64,000 bases of DNA. Origin: Cunninghamia lanceolata (Eukaryota; Streptophyta; Pinopsida; Cupressales; Cupressaceae). Location: positions 22,542,001 to 22,606,000 of the forward strand of contig BSBN01000039.1 in assembly GCA_027924645.1 (NCBI GenBank), given 5' to 3'. The translations under genes and the position numbers were made by a program. Shown one piece after another: positions 48,259 to 61,050 of the stretch. The notes beneath the pieces were generated by a model. The model saw nothing but the letters and a program-made list of their open reading frames with translations. It was not told the DNA's origin and made no database searches. How positions within the stretch are numbered: position 1 is the first letter of the stretch; each line of letters begins with the position of its first letter.

Positions 48259-49529
48259 TCCATGAATCAGAGCTTCATACTCTGCGACATTATTGGTACA
48301 GGGAACTATAGTCTATAAGCTGCTAAATAGGATTTTCCTGATGGATCAATGAGATCTATTCCTACCCCAGCACCTTGCTTAGATTTGGATCCATCAAACC
48401 TCAGGATCCAAGGTTTATCTTCAGTAGGACACCTATCCTCAGCAGGATATTTATTTGGTCCTCCTTTCTTCTTCGCAGCTCTGGCTGCTGCTTCGCCTGA
48501 TATCCACTTTAACTTAGAGATGTCATCATCCTTAAGTTTCTTCTTTTCTTTATTTTGTGAGCCTGATGACTTTTCTGTTTTCTCTTCCATAGCAACAAGA
48601 GGATGATGTTCAAGATTTACAGCTGCATGCCTCTTCAAAAGGTGTAAACATAGTGAGCAAGTTGTTTCTGAGTGAGGCGCCTCATGCAGCCTACACCAAC
48701 CTTTAATTAAAACCTCCTGGGGAGATTTATGCTGTCGTGTCATCTTCTCTATTTCTTTTACCAGAAATTCTTTGAACTTCGTCAGGTCACTACCTTTGTC
48801 TTCATCAAACAACTCATAATCTGGTTCCATGAAGCAATTGCTACCAGGGGTGATCTTTTCTTTTTCTACATCATTTACTTGGTTGGACACCAGGATCTCT
48901 TTTGCTTCCGGGACACGATCTTCATCATGATCTGTTAATCCTCTTGTTCCTGCAGAAGACAGATAAGAATTAGTATCATCATCATCATCAGATGTAGCAC
49001 TCTCCTCGGAATATGATGATGATGCTTCACTATATGTCTGCTCCAGTATCATCATGTCTAAGCATGTTTCACAAGTCTTTTCTGAGTGTGCCTCGCCGTG
49101 TAATCTGCACCATCCATCAATCAAAATGTCATTAGCAGGTATATTCAATAATTGGCAACGTTTTACCTGAGTAGATAAATGCATCTCAAAATCTCTGAAG
49201 TGATCTATTTCGTTCTCATTATCTGGATCTTTGTCAAATTCCATACTTGAGATGTCCTCATGATAATCGTCATCATGATAATGATGAACATCAAGCATCA
49301 GGATCTCCTCTATTTTAACAGTCTGCGGCCTGATGCAATAAACTCCAGGTTCTACGTTTACGTACATGATCTCATTCATTTTGTTGTATTCCGTGATCAT
49401 ATGTTTCATCCTAGGTTCAGCATCAATCCTGATCTGATTAGGTATACCTTTCCACGGCAACCACATGTGACTAAAATCTGTGGACATATATCCGTTAAGC
49501 GTTTTAGACCAGTCTCGGCTAAGCAACAT
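48259..49529 (-). pseudogene. Protease end, zinc-knuckle-like linker and archaeal-type RNase H (start)
   Basis: Frame 49529-48306 opens with LLSRDWSKTLNGYMSTDF, LPWKGIPNQI and ITEYNKMNE, the conserved C-terminal end of Tat-type proteases. A long acidic linker carries two similar metal-binding-like motifs, GWCRLHGEAHSEKTCETC and GWCRLHEAPHSETTCSLC. The last 40 residues begin an archaeal-type RNase H (LRFDGSKSKQGAGVGI). A stop and a one-base shift near 48300 precede NNVAEYEALIHGM, which carries the conserved Glu and joins the next frame. Confidence 0.85.
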
Positions 49530-49598
49530 CCCATAAGTATCAGGTATGTCAACTACCTGAATGTCAATGTAATACTGGATCCTAGGATCAGATGCTAG

Positions 49599-49865
49599 CT
49601 ACATGTGAATGTGAGTTAGTTCTCCTACTACACTTACTTCTATTTTGTCCAGCTGAGTGACCTTCTTTAAGGATTTAGCAGGATGTAGTCCTAATGCGTT
49701 GCATATTGACAAAGGCATAACATTTGTTGAGGCTCCGAAATCCACCAAATAGTTGTGCAAGTTCTTGCTGAACATTCTTATGGTGAGGAGAAACGGAGGT
49801 GATTTGGTTTTATCTCTATACAAGGTCATGTGGGAGGTTTCAGCGGCCTGGACTGAAGATGACAC
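49599..49865 (-). pseudogene. Aspartic protease core of the giant element
   Basis: The frame contains NYLVDFGASTNVMPLSICNALGL, the retropepsin active-site region. Here the triplet is Asp-Phe-Gly, where active enzymes have Asp-Ser/Thr-Gly. The loss may be a recent mutation in this copy. Stops at both ends (about 49866 and 49598) separate it from the gag linker and from the protease C-terminal part at 49529. Confidence 0.85.
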
Positions 49866-52124
49866 TTAGGGCTTGATAACCTTATCCTTAGCAGCATGAT
49901 CTTTGCCATTGGATTGACTTGAAAGATGACTATCTTCTTTAGGAGCAGGATCATCTAGTGACTTCATGAATGCCTTCTTAATGGCCGAAGTTTTCAGTAA
50001 CTCCGATAAGGACAGGCTGATCTTGATTTTCTTCATTTCATCAGCCAAATAGCTGACTAACTTATCAGACTCTTGAGGTGCATTTACGACCTTTGTTACT
50101 GTGTTTTGAGGTGACAAGTACTGAGCATTCACCTTGGGAAATCCAGGGTTATTGTTAGCCTTAGGATCAGGAGGTGTGTTGAAGTTGTTTGGAGGCAAAG
50201 ATGATGTCAATGGACCGGTAGGTCTGTTGGCACTACTTCTCAAGTTATAATTATGCTTACCAGGATATTGCTATTGGTATGCATGTACTTCCTCATGCTC
50301 TCTTGCAGGTTCATTTTCATCCTCAAAAGGAGAAACGTAATTTGTTTCAAAGGTTAAAGCAGATTCCTCACAGGTCTGATCATAACTCAGATGAGGCTGA
50401 TTAGTGTACGTTTCTAGCACAAAAGCTGAGTCATATCCACAAGGAACTATCTCATTTCCTTCTGCCTGAGGTGGATTTCCAGAAGTGTTGGATACTTCAG
50501 TCTGAAAGATGCTGGCAGCAATCCTAAACTGTGGACAATCTAATTTTGCATGTGCATTTGTGTTATGGATCCTACACCAATTGGTAAGGGCTGCCTCAGT
50601 AAGATTGACTCTAGTAGTCTTCTTAGCTTCACCTGGAGGCTGATTATCCAGGGGTGATGGTAACGAACCGTTATTCGGCCTGGAGTTCCATATTCTAGGT
50701 TGTCTAGGAGGATTATTGTTAGTTCCACCATTATTGTTGAAGTTATTGTTGTTATATCCTCTGTCAGGGTAGTTTGGTCTGTCATTGGAATAATTCCTGT
50801 TCTGACCTGACTGTGCATAGAACCCTTGATTTCTCAAATGTGTTACTTCGGTGGTGAGCTTTCTCAACTGAGCAGAAATTTCTTTGATTTCTTCCTTTTC
50901 CTCTTGGGCTTTGGCAACTACATTTTCAGTCTGAGGCTTGAAAAAAGAAGATCCGTGGTTATTGTTGGATAAATCGATACCCTGAGGTGTCTGAGCATGT
51001 GCAGGATATTGTGGTAGTTGGCTATTTCCATTAGGAGGAGGCATAATGCTCAATGGAGGTACTTGCAAAGGTGCAGGCATGACTACTGGAGGTATCACTG
51101 CTCCATTCGGATATTGTGCAGGGTACTGAGGTGAATACGGTGTAGGACACTGTGTAGGATATTGTGGCTGCATGCCTGGCAAAGTAGGGAATACTAAATT
51201 CGGAGTAGGAGCAGGTATCAACTGCTGATTTACCTTGATGGCTTCTTGAAAAGCTCCTGTCAATGTAGTGATCTCTGGATGTGTTCTCCTGATGAACATG
51301 GAAGTTAATGGATCCAGGGCTGAATAATAGATAGTCCTAGCAGCAGCATCAGTTACTACATATGGGGCAACTAGCTTGGACAACATTTTCTAGAACCTAG
51401 CATTGAAATTAGCAATAGGCTCATTCTCAAGTCTTTTGATTGTAGCAAACATGTGATAATTCATAGATGGATCAATAGGGACCTTGAACCTGTCAAGAAA
51501 AGCTTTCTCTAAGACAGCCCATGAACCAACAGAGGCTTGGCCCAGACTGATGAACCAATTATAAGCCTCTTCCCCTGAGGAAAAAGGAAATAATCTGCAC
51601 ACCATGTCCTGATGTTCTATTCTGGCTCTGCAGCAGGCTTCTTTAAATGTCCTGATATGATCATCAGCATCTTGATAGGGATGGTATTTTGGGCAAAGTT
51701 TGTCTGGATTCTTTGGTAACTCATGATATGCATTAAAGGTCAAAGGTGACTCTGCGGCAAAGAATGACATTGCGGCCTGAGGGGGCTGAACTGGTGGTGC
51801 AGCTGGCTGAGTTTGAACTAAAGGCACACCCTGGGGTTGAACAGGAGGTGTCACAGGTATACCAGAAGGTATTTGCAAACCAACAGGAGTTACAGGAGGA
51901 GGTCCTGGTGAAGCTCTAGACGCACTAGACCCTGGAGTATGATGAATATCTACAGTCCTAGGTCTGAAACCTCTAACAGGCAATTCTTCAAAAATTTCAC
52001 TAGGTCTAGACCTGGTATTTATCCTGTGAGCCAAGATTTCTTGAATCAGAGGCAAATTGGCTGAAATTTTGCAAATATTGGCCGGATTCCACCAGATGAG
52101 GTGATATTTGCGATCAGATGGCAA
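49866..52124 (-). pseudogene. Gag polyprotein of the giant element
   Basis: Forms the particle and packages RNA. From 52124: a basic start, a Pro-rich segment (PPVQPQG), then the capsid block with KYHPYQDADDHIRTFKEA, GEEAYNWFISLGQ, VLEKAFLDRFK and IKRLENEPIANFNARF. A TAG at 51387-51389 interrupts it. The frame 51386-50271 continues with a Pro/Gln-rich stretch, an Asn-rich region (about 50780-50650) and the knuckle-like WCRIHNTNAHAKLDC. After another stop, 50243-49866 has SLSELLKTSAIKKAFMKSL, the segment before protease in Tat-type elements. The fold corresponds to the common plant retrotransposon gag domain. Confidence 0.9.
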
Positions 52125-52471
52125 ATCAGACTAGATATTTATGAAATATTTGCGAAGATACTGTAAATATGATAGGATATTGGGGTATCATGACCCGTAG
52201 CACGAGATCTAAAGTGCCTCCGGCCTAAATTCTTCAAGATTTTAAACAAATTTGCATATCTTTGGCCAATATTTGTGAATTCACAACGATCTACTATAAA
52301 GCTTGCAATATTTACGTGAGATCTGGAAATCTTTACATAGAATGAACATGTACAAACTTATCACAGTAAATATTTACGTAATTTACTGAAATTCACAGGC
52401 GATCCGAGGTTACCTTACACTATGCATCATCAAACCTGAAAATAATGATGATGAGCATGGTGTTCTGGACT
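52125..52471 (-). other. 5' leader of the giant element
   Basis: About 350 bases between primer site and gag start, AT-rich, without a supported frame. Confidence 0.6.
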
Positions 52472-52489
52472 GCCCTCCTTCTAGCGCCA
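52472..52489 (-). promoter_or_regulatory. Primer binding site of the giant element
   Basis: TGGCGCTAGAAGGAGGGC on the minus strand, five bases after the 5' LTR. I did not assign the tRNA. Confidence 0.75.
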
Positions 52490-53315
52490 ATTTATGTTGG
52501 TCATGATGTTAGTCACAAACAAACATAGAACAAAAGTACACATTAACCTTTATTCATCTTGAAAGATACAGTGAATTCAGAAAATTCATGATCGCAAGTC
52601 TGCGGTGATTAGGTCTTAATCGACTGACATTACTCAGTAGTTAATGTGAATTGTTGTTTCCATTTTGGGGCCTTACGTGAAATTACGCCATCATCATGAC
52701 ATTCCTGTAGAAATTCTTTACAGAGAAGTCAAATTCTACAGTTATTTGATGAAAAGATGTAGTAATACCTCGATCTTTGCATGAGATTTTCAATTGTGCA
52801 TGCTTTGTTATTCAAATATGCTAAATATTTGCAATTACCTACGAGATGTCTGCATATTTGCATTATTTGCTTAAGATTATCAATTATTTACAATTGTGAT
52901 GGTGAGATGCTCTAAAATTGAAAGAAATTAAAGGGAATACTTCTAATTATGTTGAACCTTTAGCTTTTGATCCACATACATGCTTGATACTATTATGAGG
53001 AGAAGAAATCAAACCATATGTTCACCAAGACATTCCACAGCTAGACACAGTTGATGCAAACTTCAGAGGATAATGAATGAAAACAATACATGCAACATGA
53101 TGAGCACTCCAAGGGACGCAGCTAATCAGAGCACATATCCAGAATTCAAACACAGATTACTCAGGATTTACGAAGATTTGTAATCAAATACTCTTCTCTA
53201 TCATTAAGTATGCAAAAGACATGTACATATACAGCAGCTTTGAAATGAGCCCTGAATATTTCAGCAAACAGATTTCAATTAAGTTTCGAATGAATACAAC
53301 AAGGCACTCCACCAC

Positions 53316-53323
53316 CTTTTATA
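53316..53323 (-). promoter_or_regulatory. Main TATA box of the giant element (5' LTR)
   Basis: TATAAAAG on the minus strand, matching 38127-38134. Being in the 5' LTR, it would start genomic RNA about 790 bases before the LTR end. Confidence 0.6.
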
Positions 53324-55558
53324 GAATAAGGTGAGGAATCCGTTACAAGAGATCTACGGATCCAATATGTCAATACAAATCAACGGTCATCATTTCATGA
53401 CCCGTCAACTTTACAAAATAGCACAAGTTGCTAGCTGGCAACTACCTATATTACCTATGCAAAATATTCCCCCTCATGATGTATCTTCATCATGTTCTTC
53501 GGCTGATTCATGCGGATCATCATCATGTGCATCGCTTTCTGAACCTTTGCTATCTTGATGATGATGCTGCTGCATATGGGGTTGCATGCTCCTCTGGATC
53601 TGTTCGTATGACCGCACAACCTGATCTATTCCTCCGCCATCTTGAGTCTTTGCTTTGATAATGGCGTGCTTGTGTGCCTCATACTTATCTTTGCTGTTAT
53701 CCAGCTTATTTTCTCTGTCCTGCAATGTCTCATTGTAGGACTCCATCTTGACCTTGATCCTCATCACCTTATTTATAATCTCTTCTGTCAAGTGGATGAG
53801 TGGACCATCATCTTCCATCTGGAAGTTACTGCGCAGAGCCTTAAGGGCAGAATCTTCATCTTGATTCTCTATCTTCCCTTCCACTTTGCCCTCTAATGTT
53901 TCTAACATGTCTGCTTCAATGCCCATTAAATCACGTAGCCTCATGCTGATCTCCCTCAGCTTATTATTGCATCTCTTGAGGACTCCGCATTCAAACTGTA
54001 TATCCTTGTACCAGATATCCACTAACAATGCAGTATTATTATTTAATACCTGCTTACTGATAAGTAGTTGTGGATTTATTTTCCTTATTTCTCCCAACAG
54101 GCTGAGGACTTTCTCCAGTTGATAAGACCTTTTCCCGGTTTGCATCTACAATCTGTCCACCTTGGTTTTGGAGTCACTTAATATGCTCCATCTTTTCAAA
54201 GATCCCTTCATTATTTCAACAGCATCATCCAATGTGGATGACATCCATTTCCTTATTACGGAAGCCTCATGTTTCATGAGGTCCAACTTATTTATCTCCT
54301 CTTGAGAAATGGCAGTCAATGGGACTGCAGCTTCACTTGTAGTATCCTCAGGATTGGTCAAGCCTTTAATGTATGCATGCAACTGAGCAATGTGCTCTTT
54401 ATGTTGCTTATTCTTCTCTTTCTCTCTTTTCACTTTCTGAATTAGAGAGTCTATGATGTCCTTACCTTCTTGACCTTCCTGCTCTTCGTTGGCAAAACCC
54501 AAATCAACTGTGCTTATCTGGAATTCATCCACAGTGATTTTGCCTTTCTCCTTCTCTACCGCAGGTACAACAATTTGTGCGCTCATTCTCCCTGTCGCCG
54601 GATCTCTCTTGATGGCCGAAGTCATTCTGGCCTTTCTCTTGGGCTTCATTATATCCGTGGAGAACAGGGTGGAGACGTCGAACTCTTGTATTTCAAGTTC
54701 CTCCTCAACATTTACCTCCTTTTCTAACCATGGAGGCACCTGATCATGCTTTTCGGCATCATGGTGCTGTTCACCCCTATCTCCCGTTTCCACCAACAAG
54801 CGTTGTGGAGATGGTGATTTTTCTTTTTCTCCCTCTTGATGCTCGCCTTGCTGCGGATCCTGTGGTGCCTCCTCCTGTTGAGGAACTTCCTTTTCTGGGG
54901 GAGCATCTTCTCTGTGTGGGGAACCTTGCGGTGTACCTGTATGTAGATCATGATGATCATGATCTTTCTCCATCCTTTCTTCACCTGTCCCCAGTTCTTC
55001 CCCTTGTGGAGGTTGATCATCCTCATTTTGTTTCTCTATTTCTGGTGGCATGTCCACCGTATCTAATATCATTGGATCTTCCCGATGTGATGGCATCTGT
55101 TCTGCAGCTGTTACTTGTTCTGTGCCTGCACCATCCACCTCCTATGCTTTATCAGCCGGATCTTCTATTTCTTCCTTCTTCTCATCAGCCTTTATTTCTT
55201 GGACCTCCACTATAGCAGGTCCTGCTGATGTATCTTGTGGGCTCTGCTGGCCTGATTCAAGAGCATGGCCTTCTGCTTCTGCCATCTCTATCTCCTCTGT
55301 TAGGTGGCCCTTATCAGGTGATCCTGCTGGCTTCTCAGGACTTGCATCCTGTTTCTCTGCCAAGTCTACCACTACAGGACTTGTCACCTCAGCGATCAGT
55401 GTGTCTAGCCCTATGTCCTGAGCTACCTGCTCCGGGCTCTTCTCTGGTTCTGGGCTCTTTTCTCGCTCCGCTTCTATTTGTTTCATCTCCTCAAGCACCG
55501 ATTGGACAAATGGAGGCTTGTGAGGAGTCACACTGATGCCAGCAGCCAGTGTTTCCAT

Positions 55559-57598
55559 TGTAGCACATTTCATAGTTGAGTATATCAGGATGTCAGGATG
55601 TTGTCTTTTCATTGATGTCAAAATATCAGGATATCAGGATGTTGCATTTCACAGTCTTCACAAGATGCAGTTTACAGGTATATATCGTGTTGTGAAGTAT
55701 GCAATCAGTGTTGTGAAGTTGCAAACAATGTTGTGAAGTTGCAATCAGTGTTGTGAAGTTGCAATCACATGATATTTTAGAAGGATCTTTCATAAGACAG
55801 TTTAAGTCATGCTAAGGTTGGCTTTATGAGTGGTCTTCATGCAATTATAATCACAGTGATTTGGTATCATCTCAGTTTTGATCTATAATGACATCAGTGC
55901 ATGGTTTTTTCAGATCTCTTGGTTTTTGATAAGTGGCATTCATTGCATATTATCAACTTTTGGATTAGGGCAAGGGCTTGCATCATTTGACAAATGTTAA
56001 TATGCATTATATTAAATCCATCTACATTGAGTTCATTACAGTGGCAGATCTGATGAAGCATGGTGTTTCATTTCAGTGCTATAGTATTTGGAGTATGTGA
56101 ATTTTGTCAAGGTATATAGTATTTGATATGGTAAGTGTGGTTGTTTAATATTTGACTAAGTCTTATACATTGTTCTCAACATTGATATGGTTTAACCTTT
56201 GCCCGTCATCACACTATGCACTTTATGTTTTAATTTCAAAGTGACTGGTCGAGGAGGTCATCGGGCCTTAAGTTACAATGTAAAGGGTGTCGGGTCGTTG
56301 AGTTTACCGGCCCCATTGGTTAGGATGCCCGGTTGCCGATTAGTTCTACATTGTGCTCTGCGGGAAAAAGCCGATCAACGGCTAAAGTTTAAATGACAGA
56401 TGGCGGGCCGCGCAAATCGGAGGGATAAGGTTTAAACTGTAAGTTGCCTCCAACGGTCGGCTTTATGGTGTAAAATTGACGGTTGGTTTGTTGCTTTAGA
56501 ACTAAAACATGCCTTTTTAGTCTTTTCTCACCGAAGTTCAAGAGATTGTGAATATAGAAAGTTATGTAAAGGAAAGAGTGAGTTGTAGAAGGTTACTAAT
56601 TATGAAGAATATGAAAAGGCAGTGTTGTTCGAAGAGGATTCATTTTTTTTGTTTTGTTGTTTGATTTTCATAAGGGAATGTGATAAGGTTGAGATAAAAT
56701 TATGTTGAAGCTGAACCGGTTACAAAAATGGGAAGATGAATGTTAATGATTTTTTTTTTAGTGTGCAGATATGTTTGAAAGGATGTGTGATAAGATTCAA
56801 TTGAAGAGTGAGAAAGTTTTAATGTGAAGAGGAATGGTATTATTTGTAGCAAGATAATCTTTTTGCAGAGAAATTTTTGACATGAAGAGACATTTTTGAT
56901 AGTGAAATTTGCTCAGTTTTGGAGATGTTTTGGTGAAATCAAGGATGGAGATTTTTGATCAGAATTGAACAATATTTTCTCAGAGAAGGATAAAGCTTTG
57001 AAAAATGATTTTGGAGAAGGTTAAAAGTTTTTCAATATTGCAGTGAAAGAATCTATGAATTTGCAGAGTATGAATTGATTTGTTTTGAGATTGATTTGCA
57101 GAGACAAAGGTATGAAATATCTTAAAGATCAAATTTGATTGATTGTTGTAAAGATGATATGATAACAGTTGAAGGTTGATTATAGAAAATATACATTTGA
57201 TTGTTTTTTTGAAAAGGAGAAATAAGGTATTGATTTTATTGAAATAGGAAAACCCCTGTGTTGTACTGGTCATTGAATTTTAGATGTTGTAATGTCAGTG
57301 AGACATGCAGAGAGATACACTATGCCAGTGAGGCAGAATTGTAATGTCAATGAGACAATTGTAATCTAATTTTTGTGTTAAGCCAGTGAGGCAGTTGAGT
57401 GGTTTTTATACCCCAAGAGGGTTTTCCACTCGGGAAATTTCTTGTGTCAAATCTTTGTGTTGATACTCTATATATTTACTTTGTTTCTTCTGAAGAATTC
57501 TAAATTGTGAAATTAAATTAATCAAAAGGAGTAAAAAGTGTTAAAATTGTTAACAACACTGATTCATCCCCCCTCTCAGTGTTGTGTGTATTCCTACA
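55559..57598 (+). mobile_element. Solo LTR (copia-like) inserted in the giant LTR
   Basis: 2,040 bp from TGTAGCAC to CCTACA (ends TGTAG/CTACA), flanked by TCCAT at 55554-55558 and 57599-57603. The left LTR shows the empty site. The 3' part has GGGTTTTCCACTCGGG and ends near GATTCATCCCCCCTCTCAG, as in the copia LTRs of this window, so I infer copia type. No gag or pol frame is present. Confidence 0.9.
55688..55768 (+). repeat. Four tandem copies of a 20-bp unit in the solo LTR
   Basis: The unit TGTTGTGAAGTTGCAATCAG is repeated four times with small changes, the last ending GCAATCACATG. Confidence 0.85.
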
Positions 57599-59876
57599 TC
57601 CATTTCTTGTGCAGCTACATCCTGCACCACCTCATCATCAGACAAATTTATTGTCTCGTCTAGCGAGACATGCCCTTCTGCTTGTGTCTGAGATGCTTCT
57701 TTTTGTTGTTCTTCTGCCAGTTCAGTTTTGAACTTGACAATGGTAGGAAGTGGAACGTTATGCTGAAGTTCCTTCTGCACTTCACTACCTGACCCTGTAA
57801 CTGTGTAGGAGGTTGACTTATCTCACCTCTCATGGAGGTTCTTGGTTTATTGGGTGTGGTGGGAACCAACACCTGCGGAGCTCTCCTCTTTCTTCTTATT
57901 ATTAGCGGAGCTTCCTCCTCTTCTTCAGGCTCCTCTTCCATGAGGATAGCTTTGCCTAGTTGTTTGGATGACTGACCCACCTCTTGGGTCTCTGTGATTC
58001 CAGCCTTTGCTGTCTTGGTTTTCTTGGGCTTTGGAGGAGAATCCGATTCTGATCCTGATTTGTCTGCCTCCTTCGCTGTGAATACGGCCCTGTCAATTAT
58101 GACCCCTTTGGGTCCTCTTTCCACCTTCTTGCCCTTTGGGGCCCTTTTGCTAGGCTGCTGTGGTGGAGGGGTCCTCTCTCCCTTAGTCTTCCTCTTCTCT
58201 AGTAGGAAGTCATCATATTCATCTGTAGGGATGTCCTGCCCCTTCTTCTTGCTATCCACCGTGATGGCAACACCCTTCTTCTTCAATGCCTCTACCTGTG
58301 CATCTACCCAAGCTTGGGTCAAGTGTAGGGTTCTGGCAAAGAATGGGTCCAAGGACATATCCTCCTGCATGGTGAGGTCAGGTGCAGAGATGGTATCATT
58401 ATAAATCTTCTTCTGCTCATACTCATCTGCCATTATCCTGCCGTCATCATTCTTCAGCTGCTGAGGGAGAGATATGCAGTCAAATGTTCTGATCTGGTTC
58501 AGAGTCAACCTCTGATACCTCCTCCTCCTGGCTTCTACCTCATCTTCGTAGTCAGCCCAAAAATCTTCTAGGTGCCTCTGGTGAATAGGCTTTCCTAGGA
58601 TCTTCTGCATTCGGCCGTAAGGATCATATGGTCTCGTTACTGGGAAGGGCAGCAAATTCATCTTATTCAGGGTGACCATCACCTTCTTTATATTGTCAGA
58701 ATCAGGGCACACGTAGTTGCCGATGCTGACTGGGAACAAAATTGGTGGCAGCTTCTTGGCATCCTTATACATCTGTATCATGGTGGAGCCCTGCCTGATA
58801 AATTCCATTAATACTACTGCATCAGTAGGATATCTTTGCAGCATCAGGGGATGTCCTTCAAAACCTTCTATCCTGATGTAGGAAAAGGTGGCAAATTGTA
58901 TGTACCATGCCCCATGCCTGTATACTGCCTCCTGAGCCTCCATGCTCAGTCTTTTATTTCTGTCATCTTCCATGGTCCTTACCAGATGCATAGAGAATGC
59001 ATCATTGACCAATTTGTAGTCCTTGATATAATTGGTTCTTTGCAGCTGGGGATGATGATCCCAGATATATGCTACATTTGTGCCCGTCAGTTTTCCATCT
59101 GTGACCAGGGCATCAAAAGTGCCTCTATACGCACAAGAATAAACGATATATGAGGTCATGTAGAATGCACAGTCTGAACCTCCCAGGTTCATCAGCTGCT
59201 CATGCAGAGCATCGCCTATTATTTGGCCCCACAGTGGCTTGATGTCTGCATACAGGCACATCATTATTATGCCATACATCCAATCTCTAAAATCACCAGT
59301 ATCAGGCTGGCCAGTCACCCTGTTCAGTAGGGCAATCACATACTGATACTCCTCATTAAAATCAAACTTGAACATATGCACAGGAAGCTTGGCCGCTGCA
59401 TTATATGTGCTGTTCTCGGCCCGCCAAGCATACATGTTCTTTCTGGCCACCTTCTTGTTGGCCTCGTATTCTCTTTCAGACTTCTTCAAGTCCACACTCT
59501 TTACCTTACTGTCCATTGGCAATCCAAATGTCTGGGAGAGACCCTTGATGGATAGGTCTGCATACACTCTCCCATGCTTCACCACCTGCCTCGTCTGAGG
59601 GTTATAATTCCGGGCGCATTCAATGACTAGCTCCGGAGACTCCATGGAGTATGGGAAGCCAGCAGCGTTCCACATACCTGATACAAACACTGCGTCTAGT
59701 ACTGGACTCTTATCTTGTCCATCATTCAGCTTGGCTGACCAAGCCTCCAGGTTGGTAATACCCTGATGGGTATCTGTAATTGCACCATATTTGAACAGGA
59801 CCCCTCTCTGGGAAGAGAACATAGGCCTGCTAAATTCCTCCTGATTCTTGACTGAGCATTTTTCAGCCATGGGTAC

Positions 59877-60035
59877 CTGCAATTAACAACATCTCTTCTC
59901 ACAACAGGGATATGTATGCATACATACTGCAAATATCACGCCTATTGCATCAATTTCACATTACTTACATGGATACATAACCAGAACTTACAACATCATT
60001 TAGCAAGAACATGATGAGGGTTTCAGTTCACTTAC
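59877..60035 (-). other. Putative intron before the U3 frame (right LTR)
   Basis: GTAAGT donor at 60035 (exon end CCAA here, CCAG in the left copy) and TTAATTGCAG acceptor at 59877. The ATG follows at 59870. Confidence 0.55.
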
Positions 60036-60292
60036 TTGGTTATGCAGATTTTCCTTTATACCAGTATATCGTCAAGATGCTCTTAATTCAACTACTGATC
60101 ACTTCCCTCCTTCTATCTGTGAGTTCGAATTGCGCAATGGTAGCTGTTATGCGGATATGGAGGCTGGTGCTCTGTAAAACAATTTTAATGCAGGTAAACG
60201 TAACAATGGCTGTTGAATTACCTTTTAACCTCACAGTTAGGGTGAATTTAGGGCAACTCTGACAAGTTAGATTGCAATCTTTGATCATTCGT

Positions 60293-61050
60293 GCGAAAAC
60301 TCAGGATCTTGTCAGGTATTTCATCGGGTTCCGGGGTCGGCGGGAATCACCTACCATATCTATGCGCATTTAATGATAATGGCGGCAAAGGGAGCGGGGA
60401 ACATCCATATGACGGGATATCATGAGGGCAGGATGATATTTCACAAATATCGGGTTGAGTTTAAATATCATCCTCCCTAGCACTAGAATTATTATCGTTA
60501 CAAGATTCAGGTGATAATGCACCCTTTGTTTACATTTTAGCACATCAGGAGGATATTTCGGTTTATCGGGTGATGTTTCAAAACAAAATGATGATGACGA
60601 ACCATGCTTGCTCATCTTCCTTTCTGAATATCAGGATGACGTCATCATGATATTCGTTCTTTGTATCAGAATGCTTCATGACATCATCGTCATATTGGGC
60701 GAACATGATCATGTTTACACAATATCCTGTCGAAATGTAAATATGGTGATGATGTCATCAGGATGTTTGTTTCTTCGTTTATCATATTCAGATGATGTCA
60801 TCAGGATGTTTGTTAAGGGTGATATTTCATGTCAGGATGATATTTACGAATATCGGGTTACTTTTCAAAACATGATGTTCGCAGTATAAAAGACCGCTTG
60901 ACGGGGAAGACTTACTACCATTTAAAGTTGACGTCAGGATATTTGAACCGCAGGATATATTAGGGGAATGTTTCAATATGATGATGATGTTTAAACAACA
61001 TGACTCAGATTATAAAATATAACCCCCCCCTCTTGCGAATATTAGGTTTG
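60293..61050 (-). promoter_or_regulatory. U3 motif array (right LTR)
   Basis: Same TCAGGAT and TGACGTCA arrangement as 43063-43830. The plus-strand TATAAAAG hairpin has one mismatch here (GCAGT against ACCGC). Confidence 0.5.

Larger units (their letters stand above)
53474..59870 (-). pseudogene. U3-encoded long protein, right LTR copy (split by solo LTR)
   Basis: Same protein as the left copy. Here the N-terminal half is uninterrupted from 59870 (MAEKC) to about 57793, about 690 codons, so the globular region, basic linker and acidic RRKRR segment can be read whole. A one-base deletion at about 57791-57796 then shifts the frame. The continuation 57780-57604 runs into the solo LTR, and coding resumes at 55558. 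CAG-to-TAG stops occur near 55141 and 54146. The C-terminal coiled-coil part ends at 53474. The combined length of both copies points to about 1,460 residues. Candidate nuclear signals (KPKKTK, RRKRR) suggest nuclear action; the biochemical role is unknown. Confidence 0.85.

Noticed and set aside
55559..57598. Host promoter or gene inserted into the U3 frame
   Set aside because: TG/CA ends, a 5-bp duplication and copia-LTR-like 3' sequence identify it as a solo LTR. No coding frame is present.
57660..59882. Start of the U3 frame at the upstream ATG (MQVP)
   Set aside because: That ATG lies within the putative intron, immediately before the splice acceptor. MAEK at 59870 has the better context and follows the acceptor.
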